55,280 nucleotides of DNA from Pacificitalea manganoxidans (GTDB taxonomy: Bacteria > Pseudomonadota > Alphaproteobacteria > Rhodobacterales > Rhodobacteraceae): positions 1 to 55,280 of the forward strand of contig NZ_CP021408.1 in the NCBI RefSeq assembly GCF_002504165.1, in the 5' to 3' direction. The notes below the pieces were generated by a model. That model did no database searches and was not told the DNA's origin. It saw only the letters and a list, made by a program, of their open reading frames with translations. Below, in pieces: positions 8,721 through 18,043 of the stretch; within the stretch, counting starts at the first letter, position 1, and every line of letters begins with the position of its first letter. The position numbers were made by a program, and so were the translations under genes.

Positions 8721-10187
8721 ATGGCCTATAGCGCGATCACCCCCGTTTTGCTGGCCGGTGGCTCCGGCACCCGGCTCTGGCCCCTGTCCCGGCGCAGCTA
8801 CCCTAAGCAATTCGTGCCGCTGACCGGGGCGCTGTCGCTGTTTCAGCACACCGCCCGGCGCCTGTCGGGACAGGCGGTGGAGGCCGGGCGCTGGCTCGCC
8901 TTTGCCAAACCGCTGGTGCTGACCAACAGCGATTTTCGCTTTATCGTCACCGAACAACTGGCGGAGATGGGCATCGATCCCGGCGCCATCCTGATCGAGC
9001 CCGAGGGCCGCAACACCGCGCCTGCGATCCTTGCCGCCGCGCTGCATCTGCTGCGCGCCGATCCCGATGCGGTGATGCTGGTCGCGCCCTCCGATCATGT
9101 CGTGCCCGATACGGCCGCGTTCCATGCCGCCATCGCCCGCGGGCTGGAGGCGGTGCGCGCGGGCGATCTGGTCACCTTCGGCATCACCCCCACCCATCCT
9201 GAAACCGCCTATGGCTATCTGGAATTGTCGCAGCCCGCCCGCGATGGCACCCCGGTCAGCCTGCAACGCTTCGTCGAAAAGCCGGACGCCGCCCGCGCCG
9301 CCGCGATGCTGGCGCAGGGCAATTACCTGTGGAATGCGGGGATCTTTCTGGTCTCCGCCAAGGCTCTGATCGCGGCGTTCGAGACATACGCCCCCGATCT
9401 TCTCGCCCCTGTCGGCGCCGCGCTCGACGGCGCGCAGACCGATCTGGGATTTCTGCGGCTGGCCTCTGGCCCATGGGCGCAGGCCCCCGACATCTCGATC
9501 GATTACGCGGTGATGGAAAAGGCCCGCAACCTGTCGGTGGTGCCCTTTGCCGAGGCGTGGTCGGATCTGGGTGGCTGGGATGCGGTCTGGCGCGCGGGCG
9601 ATCCCGATGCGCAGGGCACCGTCACCTCCGGCACGGCCACGGCGATCGACTGCACCGGCTCCCTGCTGCGCTCCGACAGCGAGCATCTGGAACTGGTCGG
9701 CATCGGGCTCGACAATATCATGGTGGTCGCGATGAACGACGCGGTGCTGGTGGCCGACATGTCGCGCGCGCAGGATGTCCGCAAGGCGGTCGAGGCGCTG
9801 CAGGCCCGTGGCGCCGCGCAGGCCACCACATTCCCCAAGGATCACCGCCCCTGGGGCTGGTTCGAAAGCCTCGTCACCGGGCCGCGGTTTCAGGTAAAAC
9901 GCATCCTCGTCCATCCGGGCGCGAGCCTCAGCCTGCAAAGCCATTTCCACCGCTCCGAACATTGGATCGTGGTCGAAGGCACGGCCCGCGTCACCCGCGA
10001 TGATGAAACCCGGCTCGTGACCGAAAACGAATCCATCTACCTGCCGCTTGGCTGTCGCCATCGCATGGAAAACCCCGGCAAGGTGCCCATGGTCCTGATC
10101 GAGGTGCAGACCGGCACCTATGTCGGCGAGGATGACATCATCCGCTACGAAGACGTCTATGCCCGTGGACAGGGCGCACGCGGCTAA
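8721..10187 (+). CDS. manC: mannose-1-phosphate guanylyltransferase / mannose-6-phosphate isomerase
   Basis: 488 residues, the usual length of the bifunctional type II enzyme. It would isomerise fructose-6-P to mannose-6-P and make GDP-mannose from mannose-1-P and GTP. The N-terminal nucleotidyltransferase shows the pyrophosphorylase signature LLAGGSGTRLWPLSRRSYPKQF and the active-site motif FVEKPD. The C-terminal cupin isomerase domain carries metal ligands in LQSHFHRSEHWIVVEG. GDP-mannose feeds Gmd and Fcl further along. No phosphomannomutase gene is seen in the window, so that step must be encoded elsewhere. The ATG at 8721 lacks an obvious Shine-Dalgarno. Confidence 0.95.
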   Translation: MAYSAITPVLLAGGSGTRLWPLSRRSYPKQFVPLTGALSLFQHTARRLSGQAVEAGRWLAFAKPLVLTNSDFRFIVTEQLAEMGIDPGAILIEPEGRNTAPAILAAALHLLRADPDAVMLVAPSDHVVPDTAAFHAAIARGLEAVRAGDLVTFGITPTHPETAYGYLELSQPARDGTPVSLQRFVEKPDAARAAAMLAQGNYLWNAGIFLVSAKALIAAFETYAPDLLAPVGAALDGAQTDLGFLRLASGPWAQAPDISIDYAVMEKARNLSVVPFAEAWSDLGGWDAVWRAGDPDAQGTVTSGTATAIDCTGSLLRSDSEHLELVGIGLDNIMVVAMNDAVLVADMSRAQDVRKAVEALQARGAAQATTFPKDHRPWGWFESLVTGPRFQVKRILVHPGASLSLQSHFHRSEHWIVVEGTARVTRDDETRLVTENESIYLPLGCRHRMENPGKVPMVLIEVQTGTYVGEDDIIRYEDVYARGQGARG

Positions 10188-10913
10188 GGCGCGCTGCCTG
10201 CCGCGGCTCAGGCCTGCTGCCCCTCGCGCTGCGCTCTGGCACATCCTCTCCCCGCAGCACCCCGCACGCGCCTGTCCGGGGCAGGCATATCGTCCCGGCA
10301 ATGCCCCCCGCTCCGGCGCAGGAAAATCGCAAAAATCGGCCTCCGGTGTAGGTGTATACAAGTTCGATAAACTGGTATCCACTTCGCGTTTAGAATTATG
10401 AACCCCGGATTTCCGCGTTTTATCAATGCGTTGACGGCATCCCTCCGGGGTGCTGCACCTGCATCCCCGCCCCTGTCCCGGCGGCTGTAAACCCTTCGTC
10501 AATAATTCCTGCTCACGTTCGGTCTTGGGTGAACCGCGCTGCTCCATTGCTCAGCCGGTCTTTTGCGAGGATAGACCATGACCATGTTCATGACCCCGTG
10601 CCACGGCACGGACTGGCACGGCTCTGCCTGTGCGACACAGCGATCCAACCGGGGGGGCGATCAGACCGCTCCGCGTCGGACGGAGCGTTTCACGGCAGCG
10701 ATGCGGCGCATTCCGCTTCTGCCCGATCAGCGCCCCGATCAACTGGCCGACCGGCTTGCCGATCAGCTGCATGACCGGATCGCCGGCCCCGACAGCGCCC
10801 CGGGCGCCGCGCCCGGCGTGACCGAGGCTGCCGCGCAAACCGGCCTTCTGCGGCGGGTTCTTGCCGGTCTCGTCGGGTCAACACGGGCGAAAACTCGCGC
10901 GGTGACAGGGTTC
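10188..10913. other. long non-coding stretch between manC and the ClpP-fold gene
   Basis: No gene is convincing here. An AT-richer block (about 10330-10430, with GTATAC and GTATCC-like words) is the only promoter-like composition. An ATG at 10578 with GAGGA upstream opens a frame that runs into the next gene. Its product is Arg/Pro/Asp-rich without family resemblance, and the next gene has its own ribosome binding site and signal peptide, so I treat 10578 as spurious. Confidence 0.5.
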
Positions 10914-10930
10914 CTATACGTCCGCATAGG
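10914..10930 (+). promoter_or_regulatory. regulon dyad site 1 (CTATACGTCCGCATAGG) and promoter
   Basis: CTATACGTCCGCATAGG is an imperfect inverted repeat. It matches sites at 34340 (CTATCCTTTCGCATAGG) and 38150 (CCATACTTTCGTATAGG). A -10-like TATCAA (10974-10979) starts 44 nt after the site, predicting a transcript start near 10986. That is 24 nt before the ATG of the ClpP-fold gene. Confidence 0.5.
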
Positions 10931-11009
10931 GGGTTTAGCCTCCTCCCCGTCTCCCAAACCCGACCTGTTTCGCTATCAACGACGGGCCTTTTTCCGGAGA
11001 CCTCCCCCC

Positions 11010-11591
11010 ATGTCCGCAACATCCCCGCCCGAAACCAACGCCCCCTCCCGCAAGGCCCCCCTTGCCGCCCGCCTGACCGACAGTCTGCGCCGCCGTCTGA
11101 CCAAGCTTGTCGTGCTGGGCGCGCTGGCGGGCGGGCTGGGCGTCGCGGGCAGCGCCGAGGCACGGGTGATGGAAGCCACCCGCCATCTGCCGCAAAAAGG
11201 CATCGTGGTGATCGGGGACGATCCGGGCGGCTATATCGACACCCGGCTGGAACAGATCCGCCGCCTGCGCCAGACCAACCAGCCGGTGCAGATCCGCGGC
11301 AGCTACTGCAATTCCACCTGCACCATGTTCATCGGCCTGCCCAATGCCTGCGTCGAGCCGCAGACGGAATTCGGCTTTCACGGGCCGTCCTATTCGGGCC
11401 GCCGCATGCCGCGGGCGGAGTTCGACCATTGGTCCCGGATCATGGCCGCGCATTACCCCGCGCAGGTGGCCGACTGGTTCATGGAAACCGCGCGCAAGCG
11501 TATTCGCGGCCTGCACACCCTGCGCGGCGATAAGCTGATCCGCATGGGCGTGGCGCGCTGCCCCCGCGCGACGGTCACCGCCGGGCGCTGA
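11010..11591 (+). CDS. secreted ClpP/crotonase-fold protein, active site degenerate
   Basis: 193 residues from ATG 11010, with CCGGAGA at 10994-11000. The N-terminus has about 28 polar residues, RRRLTK, then a hydrophobic signal (LVVLGALAGGLGVAGSAEA). The mature part has the layout of periplasmic ClpP-like proteins (COG3904 type): IVVIGDDPGGYIDTRLEQIRRLR (Gly-rich turn plus helix), then the nucleophile region IRGSYCNSTCTMFIGLPNACV, then FGFHGPSYSGRRM. Ser precedes Cys in NSTCTM, roughly where ClpP-fold proteases have Ser-Ala. A full Ser-His-Asp triad cannot be assigned, so it may be a binder rather than a protease. The upstream 17-bp dyad suggests co-regulation with the sensor kinase operon. 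Confidence 0.65.
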   Translation: MSATSPPETNAPSRKAPLAARLTDSLRRRLTKLVVLGALAGGLGVAGSAEARVMEATRHLPQKGIVVIGDDPGGYIDTRLEQIRRLRQTNQPVQIRGSYCNSTCTMFIGLPNACVEPQTEFGFHGPSYSGRRMPRAEFDHWSRIMAAHYPAQVADWFMETARKRIRGLHTLRGDKLIRMGVARCPRATVTAGR

Positions 11592-11793
11592 GCCCTCCCT
11601 CTCTCCCCCTCCCCGCGCGGCCTGCCGATGGGCCTGCGCAGGATGGGCGCCTGCGGGCGGGGTCTGACCCCTCTGGCCCGCGCGCGCGCCGATCTCCCGC
11701 CTCGGCCCTCCTGCCCCAGACATACGCGCAGGGATCCGCCGGGGCCGCGACGTCAAGATGACAGCCCGCCCCTGCCGCGCTATCCCCTGCAAG

Positions 11794-12561
11794 ATGAAAT
11801 TCCTGCGCCGCTTCCGTGCTCCCGATCCTGGTCCCGCAGTCTTCGCGCCGCTTGCGCCGGAGGCTGCGTTTTGTGCCGTGGGCGATATCCATGGCCGGGC
11901 CGATCTGCTGGACCGGTTGCTGGAGAAGCTGCACGAGCAGGCCCCGCCTGACGCCGCCTTTGTCTGTGTCGGCGATTACGTCGATCGCGGCGAAGACAGC
12001 GCCCGCGTGCTACGCGATCTTCAGGCGTTGAGCGTGGCGCATCCCGATCACGTCACCTGCCTGATGGGCAATCACGAAGAGATGCTGCTGGGCTTTCTCG
12101 ACCGGCCCGAACAGGCGGGGCCGGGCTGGCTGCGCCATGGCGGCTTGCAGACCTTGGCCAGCTTTGGCCTGCCCGCCCCCGCCGGGGCCACCCCCACCCC
12201 CGCCGCATGGGAAGACCTGCGCAACCAGCTGCGCGCGGCCCTCGGCGCGGATCTGGAAACATGGCTGCGCGCCCTGCCCCTGCAATGGCGCAGCGGCAAT
12301 GTCGCCGTGGTGCATGCGGGCGCCGATCCGGCCCTGCCGCTGGAGGCGCAGACCACGCGCGCGCTGCTTTGGGGGCATCGGGATTTCGCCACCACCCCGC
12401 GCCGCGACGGGCAATGGGTGCTGCACGGCCATACCATCACCGACATGCCGCAGATGCAGGCCGGGCGCATCGCCATCGACACCGGCGCCTATGCCACCGG
12501 GCGGCTGACCGCCGCGCTGGTGCTGCCCGGCATGGCGGAGCCGCGCTTCATCACGACCTGA
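11794..12561 (+). CDS. PPP-family metallophosphoesterase (serine/threonine phosphatase-like)
   Basis: 255 residues from ATG 11794; an in-frame ATG at 11758 is the alternative, and neither has a strong Shine-Dalgarno. All PPP signature motifs are present: GDIHGR (GDxHG), GDYVDRG (GDxxDRG), GNHEEM (GNHE), a later His in VVHAG and HGH in VLHGHT, which together bind two metals. Such small bacterial enzymes dephosphorylate proteins or hydrolyse diadenosine tetraphosphate; the two cannot be separated from sequence alone. There is no signal peptide, so it is cytoplasmic. A tempting partner is the Wzc-like kinase, but those are normally served by a different phosphatase family (Wzb). Confidence 0.85.
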   Translation: MKFLRRFRAPDPGPAVFAPLAPEAAFCAVGDIHGRADLLDRLLEKLHEQAPPDAAFVCVGDYVDRGEDSARVLRDLQALSVAHPDHVTCLMGNHEEMLLGFLDRPEQAGPGWLRHGGLQTLASFGLPAPAGATPTPAAWEDLRNQLRAALGADLETWLRALPLQWRSGNVAVVHAGADPALPLEAQTTRALLWGHRDFATTPRRDGQWVLHGHTITDMPQMQAGRIAIDTGAYATGRLTAALVLPGMAEPRFITT

Positions 12562-12563
12562 GC

Positions 12564-12592
12564 AAAAAAACAACCCAAGGTTGATTTTGTTT
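12564..12592 (+). terminator. intrinsic terminator of the phosphatase gene
   Basis: CAACC (12571-12575), a 3-nt loop and GGTTG (12579-12583) follow an A-run and are followed by ATTTTGTTT. The A and T flanks extend the stem. It starts 3 nt after the stop codon and overlaps the parS-like palindrome. Confidence 0.55.
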
Positions 12593-12605
12593 CGCGTGCG
12601 AAACA
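12588..12605. other. parS-like partition palindrome, copy 1
   Basis: TGTTTCGCGTGCGAAACA: two perfect 8-bp arms (TGTTTCGC/GCGAAACA) around a 2-bp centre GT. The same 18 bp with centre AC lies at 15118, just beyond parB. Size, symmetry and position fit a ParB-bound centromere. TTTCGCCC follows both copies. The rest of the 292-bp gap to gmd holds only the AT-rich gmd promoter region (AAAAATTAACC near 12790). Confidence 0.7.
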
Positions 12606-12853
12606 TTTCGCCCCTCCGCGCGGGCCATGTCGCTCCCCGACACCACTTTGCCCCAAAACCACCCTGCCCCGGCGCGTTCCCCCGGCACGGCCCCTCAGCC
12701 GTGAGCCGTCTTTGAACCGTCTTTGACCCCGCGCCCACAGGCGCGCGCAGACGCGGACAGGCGCGCCTCCGGCCCCGGCCGGTGTTATCGAAAAATTAAC
12801 CACACCCGGTCTCTCCTGAGCGAAATCCCTGCCCTCAGACCGGAGCCTGCCCC

Positions 12854-14050
12854 ATGCCGCGACGTGCCCTTATCACCGGGATCACCGGACAGGACGGCTC
12901 CTATCTGGCGGAGTTCCTGCTGGCCAAAGGATACGAGGTGCACGGGATCAAGCGCCGGGCGTCTTCGTTCAATACCGGGCGCATCGACCATCTCTACGAA
13001 GACCCGCACCGCCCCGATCCCGGTCTGCATCTGCATTACGGCGATCTGACCGATGCGGCCTCGCTGACCCGGATTCTGGCGCAGACCCGGCCTGATGAGC
13101 TCTATAACCTCGGCGCGCAAAGCCATGTCGCCGTCAGCTTCGAGGCGCCCGATTATACCGCGCAGGTCAATGCGCTCGGCACCTTGCGGCTGCTGGAGGC
13201 GATCCGGTTCTTGAAGCTGGACACCCGGATCTATCAGGCCTCCACATCCGAGCTATACGGGCAGGTGGCCGAAACCCCGCAGCGCGAAACGACCCCGTTT
13301 CACCCCCGCTCCCCCTATGCCGTGGCCAAGCTTTACGCCTATTGGATCACCGTCAATTACCGCGAAGCCTATGGCATGCATGCCAGCAACGGCATTCTCT
13401 ATAATCACGAAAGCCCGCGGCGCGGCGAAACCTTTGTCACCCGCAAGATCACCCGCGGCCTGTGTCAGGTGGCGCAGGGGCTGGAGCCCTGTCTCTATCT
13501 GGGCAACCTCGACGCGCGGCGGGACTGGGGCCATGCCCGCGACTATGTGCGGATGCAGTGGCTGATGCTGCAACAAGACACCCCGCGCGATTACGTCATC
13601 GCCACCGGGCAGCAACATTCGGTGCGCCAGTTTCTGATCTGGGCCGCCGAGGGGCTGGGGCTGGAACTGGCCTTTGAGGGCAGCGGCGTGACCGAGCGGG
13701 CCCGCGTGGCACGGATCACCGGCGATCTGGCGCCGTCGCTGCGCATAGGGCAGGTGATCGCCCGGATCGATCCGCGCTATTACCGCCCGGCGGAGGTGGA
13801 CAGCCTGCTGGGCTGTGCCGCCCGCGCGCGGGAGGATCTGGGCTGGCAGCCAGAGATCACCGCCCGCGCGCTTTGTGCCGAAATGGTCGCCGCCGATCTG
13901 CAGGAGGCCCGCCGCGACGCGCTGCTGCGCGCGCAGGGCTGGCGCCCGGACCGCTGCGCGATGGATGGCACGGCCCCCCCGCCGCAGCCCGCCTTGCGCA
14001 GCCCCGCCGCGCCCCGCCCCAGCACCCTGACCCGGAGCGGCGCCGCATGA
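12854..14050 (+). CDS. gmd: GDP-mannose 4,6-dehydratase
   Basis: 398 residues. It converts GDP-mannose to GDP-4-keto-6-deoxymannose, the first step to GDP-fucose. The NADP-binding motif [14 protein letters not shown] opens the protein. [29 protein letters not shown] (catalytic Ser/Thr-Glu region) and [10 protein letters not shown] (Tyr-x3-Lys) are all present, with [16 protein letters not shown] for substrate binding. Family members are usually 345-375 residues; the extra 30 or so at the C-terminus are Pro/Ala-rich. It overlaps fcl by 4 nt (ATGA). Unusually, the gmd-fcl pair lies between the two parS-like sites. Confidence 0.95.
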   Translation: MPRRALITGITGQDGSYLAEFLLAKGYEVHGIKRRASSFNTGRIDHLYEDPHRPDPGLHLHYGDLTDAASLTRILAQTRPDELYNLGAQSHVAVSFEAPDYTAQVNALGTLRLLEAIRFLKLDTRIYQASTSELYGQVAETPQRETTPFHPRSPYAVAKLYAYWITVNYREAYGMHASNGILYNHESPRRGETFVTRKITRGLCQVAQGLEPCLYLGNLDARRDWGHARDYVRMQWLMLQQDTPRDYVIATGQQHSVRQFLIWAAEGLGLELAFEGSGVTERARVARITGDLAPSLRIGQVIARIDPRYYRPAEVDSLLGCAARAREDLGWQPEITARALCAEMVAADLQEARRDALLRAQGWRPDRCAMDGTAPPPQPALRSPAAPRPSTLTRSGAA

Positions 14051-15018
14051 GCGGGTTGGGGCGGGTTTTTCTGGCCGGGCATCGCGGTATGGTGGGGCAG
14101 GCCCTCGCCCGGCATCTGAGCCATCACGAGGTAGAGGTCATCACCCGGCCCCGGATGCTTGTCGATCTGCGCGACGCCCGCGCGGTGCGGCATCTGCTGA
14201 TCCGGGAACGGCCCGATACGGTGATCCTTGCCGCCGCGCGGGTGGGCGGGATCGGGGCCAATGCCGCCGATCCGGTGGGGTTTTTGTGCGATAATCTGGC
14301 CATTGCGCAATCGGTGATCCCCGCCGCGCTGGAGGCCGGGGTGGAGCGGCTGCTGAACCTTGGCTCGTCGTGCATCTATCCGCGCGCCTGTGCCCAGCCC
14401 ATCGCGGAGGAGGCGCTGCTGACCGGCAGGCTGGAGCCCACCAACGAAGGCTACGCGCTGGCCAAGATCGCCGCGATCCGCCTGTGCGAGGCGATCAACC
14501 GCCAGCATGGCACCGATTACCGCACGGTGATGCCCTGCAATCTCTATGGGCCGGGCGATTGTTTCGACCCGGAGCGCGCGCATGTGCTGCCTGCGATGAT
14601 CCGCCGGTTCGCCGGGGCCGAACGGGAGGCGCCGGTGACGATCTGGGGCAGTGGCACGCCCCGGCGGGAATTCCTGCATGTCGATGACATGGCGGCGGCG
14701 AGCCTGTTCGTCATGGCCCTGCCGCGCCCGGTCTGGGAGGGCGTCACCGCGCCCGACAGGCGGTTTCTCAATGTCGGGGCAGGGGAGGATCTGAGCATTC
14801 TGGAACCGGCCCGGCTGGTGGCGCGGGCGACGGGGCATCGCGGCGAGATCCGCACCGATCCCACGCGCCCCGATGGCACCCCGCGCAAGCTGCTCGACAC
14901 CCGCCGGCTGCACAGCCTGGGCTGGCGGCCCCGCATCTCGCTGCGCGAGGGCATTGCCGCCACGCTCAACTGGTATCGCCGCCACGGCGACACCCGCCGG
15001 CTGGAGCGGCTGGGGTAA
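14047..15018 (+). CDS. fcl: GDP-L-fucose synthase
   Basis: 323 residues, the usual length. It is an epimerase/reductase that turns the Gmd product into GDP-L-fucose using NADPH. Motifs: [10 protein letters not shown] (nucleotide binding), [17 protein letters not shown] (catalytic Ser/Cys region), EGYALAKIA (Tyr-x3-Lys) and NLYGPGD. The ATG at 14047 overlaps the gmd stop, and the upstream in-frame extension to 13873 is only a shadow of gmd. With manC, gmd and fcl the window encodes GDP-mannose to GDP-fucose except for phosphomannomutase. Confidence 0.95.
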   Translation: MSGLGRVFLAGHRGMVGQALARHLSHHEVEVITRPRMLVDLRDARAVRHLLIRERPDTVILAAARVGGIGANAADPVGFLCDNLAIAQSVIPAALEAGVERLLNLGSSCIYPRACAQPIAEEALLTGRLEPTNEGYALAKIAAIRLCEAINRQHGTDYRTVMPCNLYGPGDCFDPERAHVLPAMIRRFAGAEREAPVTIWGSGTPRREFLHVDDMAAASLFVMALPRPVWEGVTAPDRRFLNVGAGEDLSILEPARLVARATGHRGEIRTDPTRPDGTPRKLLDTRRLHSLGWRPRISLREGIAATLNWYRRHGDTRRLERLG

Positions 15019-15117
15019 GGGGCGGCGCGCTTGTTTTAGCTGCTCCGCCCGCTGCGCGCTCAGCCCATGAGGGCTGCGTTGGGGCGCGACGATGCGGGAA
15101 CCTGACAGTCAGTGGAA

Positions 15118-15135
15118 TGTTTCGCACGCGAAACA
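15118..15135. other. parS-like partition palindrome, copy 2
   Basis: TGTTTCGCACGCGAAACA, identical in both arms to the copy at 12588. It lies 48 bp beyond the parB stop, a common place for plasmid centromeres. Confidence 0.75.
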
Positions 15136-15182
15136 ATTTCGCCCTTAGGTTGCATTTTCGCGCCGACACATCTCTAGGAAGA

Positions 15183-16343
15183 TCAGCGGCGCCGGGCCAG
15201 CCAATGCTCCAGATCCAGCAAAAACGCGGCATCGACGCCGGGACCGCTCAGCCGGATGATGCCGGTGTCAGGCTCGAAATCCGCATGAACCGCAGCCCGG
15301 CTTTCGGCCTGGCGGTTCTGGGCGCGCGGGGCGGCTGGCTGGCGCGGCGGGGCAGGGGGGTTAGAGTCTGACACCCCCGTAACAGGCACGGTTTCGGCAG
15401 GAATGTCGGGATCGGCAGCAGGGGCCATGGCGGGGCTGCCGGTCTCGGCCGCGATCAGGGCCAGTTCCTCCTCGGCGCTGGCGGGGGCGGCGTCCTGCAA
15501 CCGGGTGATGAGCCGAGCGGCATGGCCCTGATCGGCGGCCAGATAGCGCGCCAGATCAAGCCCGGCCTTCTCGGACAGCGCGGTGGGAAAGCGCAACACC
15601 CCGTCAAGCGCGGCCACCACGGGCACGAAGCTTTTGATCTTCGACCGCTTGGCGCGGGAGACATGTTTGAACAGCGTGGTCAGCGCTTCTTTCTGGCTCA
15701 GATGCACGCCCTGTTCGACCGATTTCAGCACGATGCGCGCGCGCTCGTAATAGCTCAGATCGGCGCGGATCTCGTTTTCCTCGACCATCGCGAGATAGGC
15801 GTCGGAGGCGGTTTTCGGGCTGCGGATCACGGCCAGAACGGTGGCGTCCTGCGGCGCTTCGCCTGCCTCGCCCGACAGCTGCAACAGCGCGGCCATGCGC
15901 CGCCAGCCCGCGATCAGACCATAGCGAGGGCGGGCGCTTTCGCCGCGATCCACCACTTCGATCGGGGTTTGCTGGCCCCGGTCGCGCAGACTGTCGGTGA
16001 GCGCCTGCAATTCCTCCGCATCGGCGGTGAGCCGGTCGCGGACCAGATGCGCGGCGTCGACCTGCAACAGCGGCAGACGTTCGACCATCCGGCCTTCGGC
16101 GCGGCGCTGCGCGACCTCCTGCGACAGTTCCGACAGCGCCGCACTGGCCGATGTTTCCCCCGCCACATCGGCAATCGGCGCGCGGCTGCGCGGGGCCGGG
16201 TTCGGCACCGGGTTCGGATTGAGCCGAAACATGGTTTTCGTCTCGAGCGGGCCGGGGGCCTCCGGCGCGGCACCGGCGGCAGGCTCTGCAGCCGAGGTCA
16301 GGAAATCGGCACGGGGCGGGGTCAGGCGGCGGCGCTTGGCCAT
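15183..16343 (-). CDS. parB: plasmid partition protein ParB
   Basis: 386 residues. The centre has the ParB nuclease/CTPase-like domain (LPLLQVDAAHLVRDRL, then GQQTPIEVVDRG, YGLIAGWRRMAALLQL, MVEENEIRADLSYYERARI). A helix-turn-helix region follows (LSQKEALTTLFKHVSRAKRSKIKSFVPVV), then a C-terminal part ending in LDLEHWLARR. It would bind parS and work with ParA to segregate the plasmid. The N-terminal 90 residues and residues ~300-345 are Ala/Pro-rich linkers. It lies 84 bp downstream of parA on the same strand. The two 18-bp palindromes at 12588 and 15118 are its likely sites. Confidence 0.9.
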   Translation of the reverse strand: MAKRRRLTPPRADFLTSAAEPAAGAAPEAPGPLETKTMFRLNPNPVPNPAPRSRAPIADVAGETSASAALSELSQEVAQRRAEGRMVERLPLLQVDAAHLVRDRLTADAEELQALTDSLRDRGQQTPIEVVDRGESARPRYGLIAGWRRMAALLQLSGEAGEAPQDATVLAVIRSPKTASDAYLAMVEENEIRADLSYYERARIVLKSVEQGVHLSQKEALTTLFKHVSRAKRSKIKSFVPVVAALDGVLRFPTALSEKAGLDLARYLAADQGHAARLITRLQDAAPASAEEELALIAAETGSPAMAPAADPDIPAETVPVTGVSDSNPPAPPRQPAAPRAQNRQAESRAAVHADFEPDTGIIRLSGPGVDAAFLLDLEHWLARRR

Positions 16344-16427
16344 GTCAGGCTCCTTTCACATGAACGGGGAGCGGCAGGGTGGAGGCAACAAGGTTAAGGG
16401 CGGCTTGCCCCGGCGCGCGGTGGCAGG

Positions 16428-17876
16428 TCATGGCGCAACATCCCCCTCGGCCCCGACATCCGCCCCGGCGGCCAGTTCATCACGCCGCCATGCCCCCAGA
16501 AGCAGCCGTTTGAACGCGGCATAGGTGGCGTCGAATGTCTCGCGCCCGCGGACATAGGTCTCGCGGTTGAAATCGCGGTAATCGGCCTCGTAAATGCCCG
16601 AGACCTGTTCGCCCGCCTGTCCGATCAGGGCGGTGTAATCCTGCCGGTGGGGCGACAGGGTCTGCCCCAGATAGGCCTGCATGAGCGAGGTCAGTTCCCC
16701 CTGCTGGGCGCTGTCATAGCGGGTGACCACGGCGCGCACCGCATCCCATTCAAAGGCCAGCTCATCCCGCCCCAGCGCGCGGGCAGCCATGTTTTCGCCG
16801 TCCTCGATCGACTGGAAGGTGGAATGCAGCATGTCGAAAAACCGCCCCGTGGAATCGAATTCCAGAAACGAGGCGCCAAGCGGCACCAGCAGGATATCGG
16901 AGGCCGCGAGCCCGTTGATGGTGAGATAGCCAAGCGCGGGCGGCGTATCGAGAAACACCACGTCATAGGCGTCGAGCACGCCGTCGGCTTCGAGCATGTC
17001 GGTGAGCGCGTCCCACAGTTTCCAGCCACGGGCCTGCATCCGCCAGACCGGGATCTGGAATTCCGACCAGTAGAGATTGAGCTGCGCCCCGATGAGATCG
17101 ATATTCGGCCAGTGGGTGGTCTGGATCAGATCGGCGGCGGTGACCTTCAGCGCCTCGCCCAGCGTATCGTCGAGCGGGATCGGCGGCTCGCCCCGGTCCA
17201 GCCGACCCTGATTTTCCCGGCGCAGATATTGCGCGTAATGGCGCGCCAGAAGCGGGAACACGGTCTGCCATTCATCGGCCACCTGCCCGCCAAAGATCGA
17301 GGTCATCGAGCCCTGACTGTCGAGATCGATCACCAGCACGCGGTAGCCGTCGAGGGCGGCGGACATGGCCAGATGCGCGGCGGTCGAGGTTTTGCCCACC
17401 CCGCCTTTGAAATTCGCCACGGCGACCATTTTCGCGGGCAGACCTGCGGGGCGGTAGGGGCGGTATTCCTTGGCCTTGGAGCCTTCGGTCGCGAAATGGG
17501 CGCGCAGGCGCAGCACCTCGTCGAGGGTAAACCATTTGGCGCCGCCCTCGGTCTCCGACAGGCCCTGCGGCAGATCGGGATTGGCCTTCAGCACCCGGCG
17601 GAAATGCGGTGTGGCCACGGGGATCAGATAGCGGGTAATCTCCCACGTGGAAAACAGGCGCAGCTGTTTGCGCCCCGTTTCGTCCATCCCGCGGGAGGCC
17701 AGATCCGCCCGGCCACGACCGCAGGCCTCGGCGATTTCGGCGAAGCGGGCGGTGCCGACGGGGGCGTCCAGGTCGCGCAAGGCGCGGTCGGGGTCGATGT
17801 TGAAATAGGGCGGCTGGCCGCTGTCGCGCGCGGTGTCACGGGCCCTGTCCCGGCTCTGGGTCTTGCTTTGGACCAT
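16428..17876 (-). CDS. parA: plasmid partition ATPase ParA
   Basis: 482 residues from ATG 17876. The frame stays open to 17978 and no start has a clear Shine-Dalgarno, so the first ~35 residues are uncertain. An N-terminal DNA-binding-type region (residues ~50-140) precedes the deviant Walker A motif VANFKGGVGKTSTAAHL (~155-170). Then come DLDSQGSMTSIFGG (switch), VVFLDTPPALGYLTINGLAA (Walker B) and VPLGASFLEFDSTGRFFDML. This long form with an N-terminal extension is the type Ia pattern, in which ParA also represses its own operon. It is divergent from repA across the putative origin. Confidence 0.9.
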   Translation of the reverse strand: MVQSKTQSRDRARDTARDSGQPPYFNIDPDRALRDLDAPVGTARFAEIAEACGRGRADLASRGMDETGRKQLRLFSTWEITRYLIPVATPHFRRVLKANPDLPQGLSETEGGAKWFTLDEVLRLRAHFATEGSKAKEYRPYRPAGLPAKMVAVANFKGGVGKTSTAAHLAMSAALDGYRVLVIDLDSQGSMTSIFGGQVADEWQTVFPLLARHYAQYLRRENQGRLDRGEPPIPLDDTLGEALKVTAADLIQTTHWPNIDLIGAQLNLYWSEFQIPVWRMQARGWKLWDALTDMLEADGVLDAYDVVFLDTPPALGYLTINGLAASDILLVPLGASFLEFDSTGRFFDMLHSTFQSIEDGENMAARALGRDELAFEWDAVRAVVTRYDSAQQGELTSLMQAYLGQTLSPHRQDYTALIGQAGEQVSGIYEADYRDFNRETYVRGRETFDATYAAFKRLLLGAWRRDELAAGADVGAEGDVAP

Positions 17877-18043
17877 TGCGGATGCCCCGTCATGTGCTGC
17901 GTTTTCGCCAACATACCCGAAAACACGACATATGGAAGATGGCGCAGCATCCACACTGGATTTTCTAGGCATTTCCAAGGCTTTTCAACCGCTCTGCGGG
18001 GTCGGTCCGGGGCGCTTTTGTAGGGGGGTCCATTTTTCTGCAG

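Noticed and set aside
10578-11009. N-terminal extension of the ClpP-fold gene starting at an ATG with GAGGA upstream
   Set aside because: The extension is Arg/Asp-rich without family match, while ATG 11010 has its own ribosome binding site and signal peptide and the predicted promoter lies at 10914-10979.
13741-13757. GCGCATAGGG word resembling the regulon half-site
   Set aside because: It lies inside the gmd coding sequence, lacks the CTATMC partner arm and has no downstream promoter.
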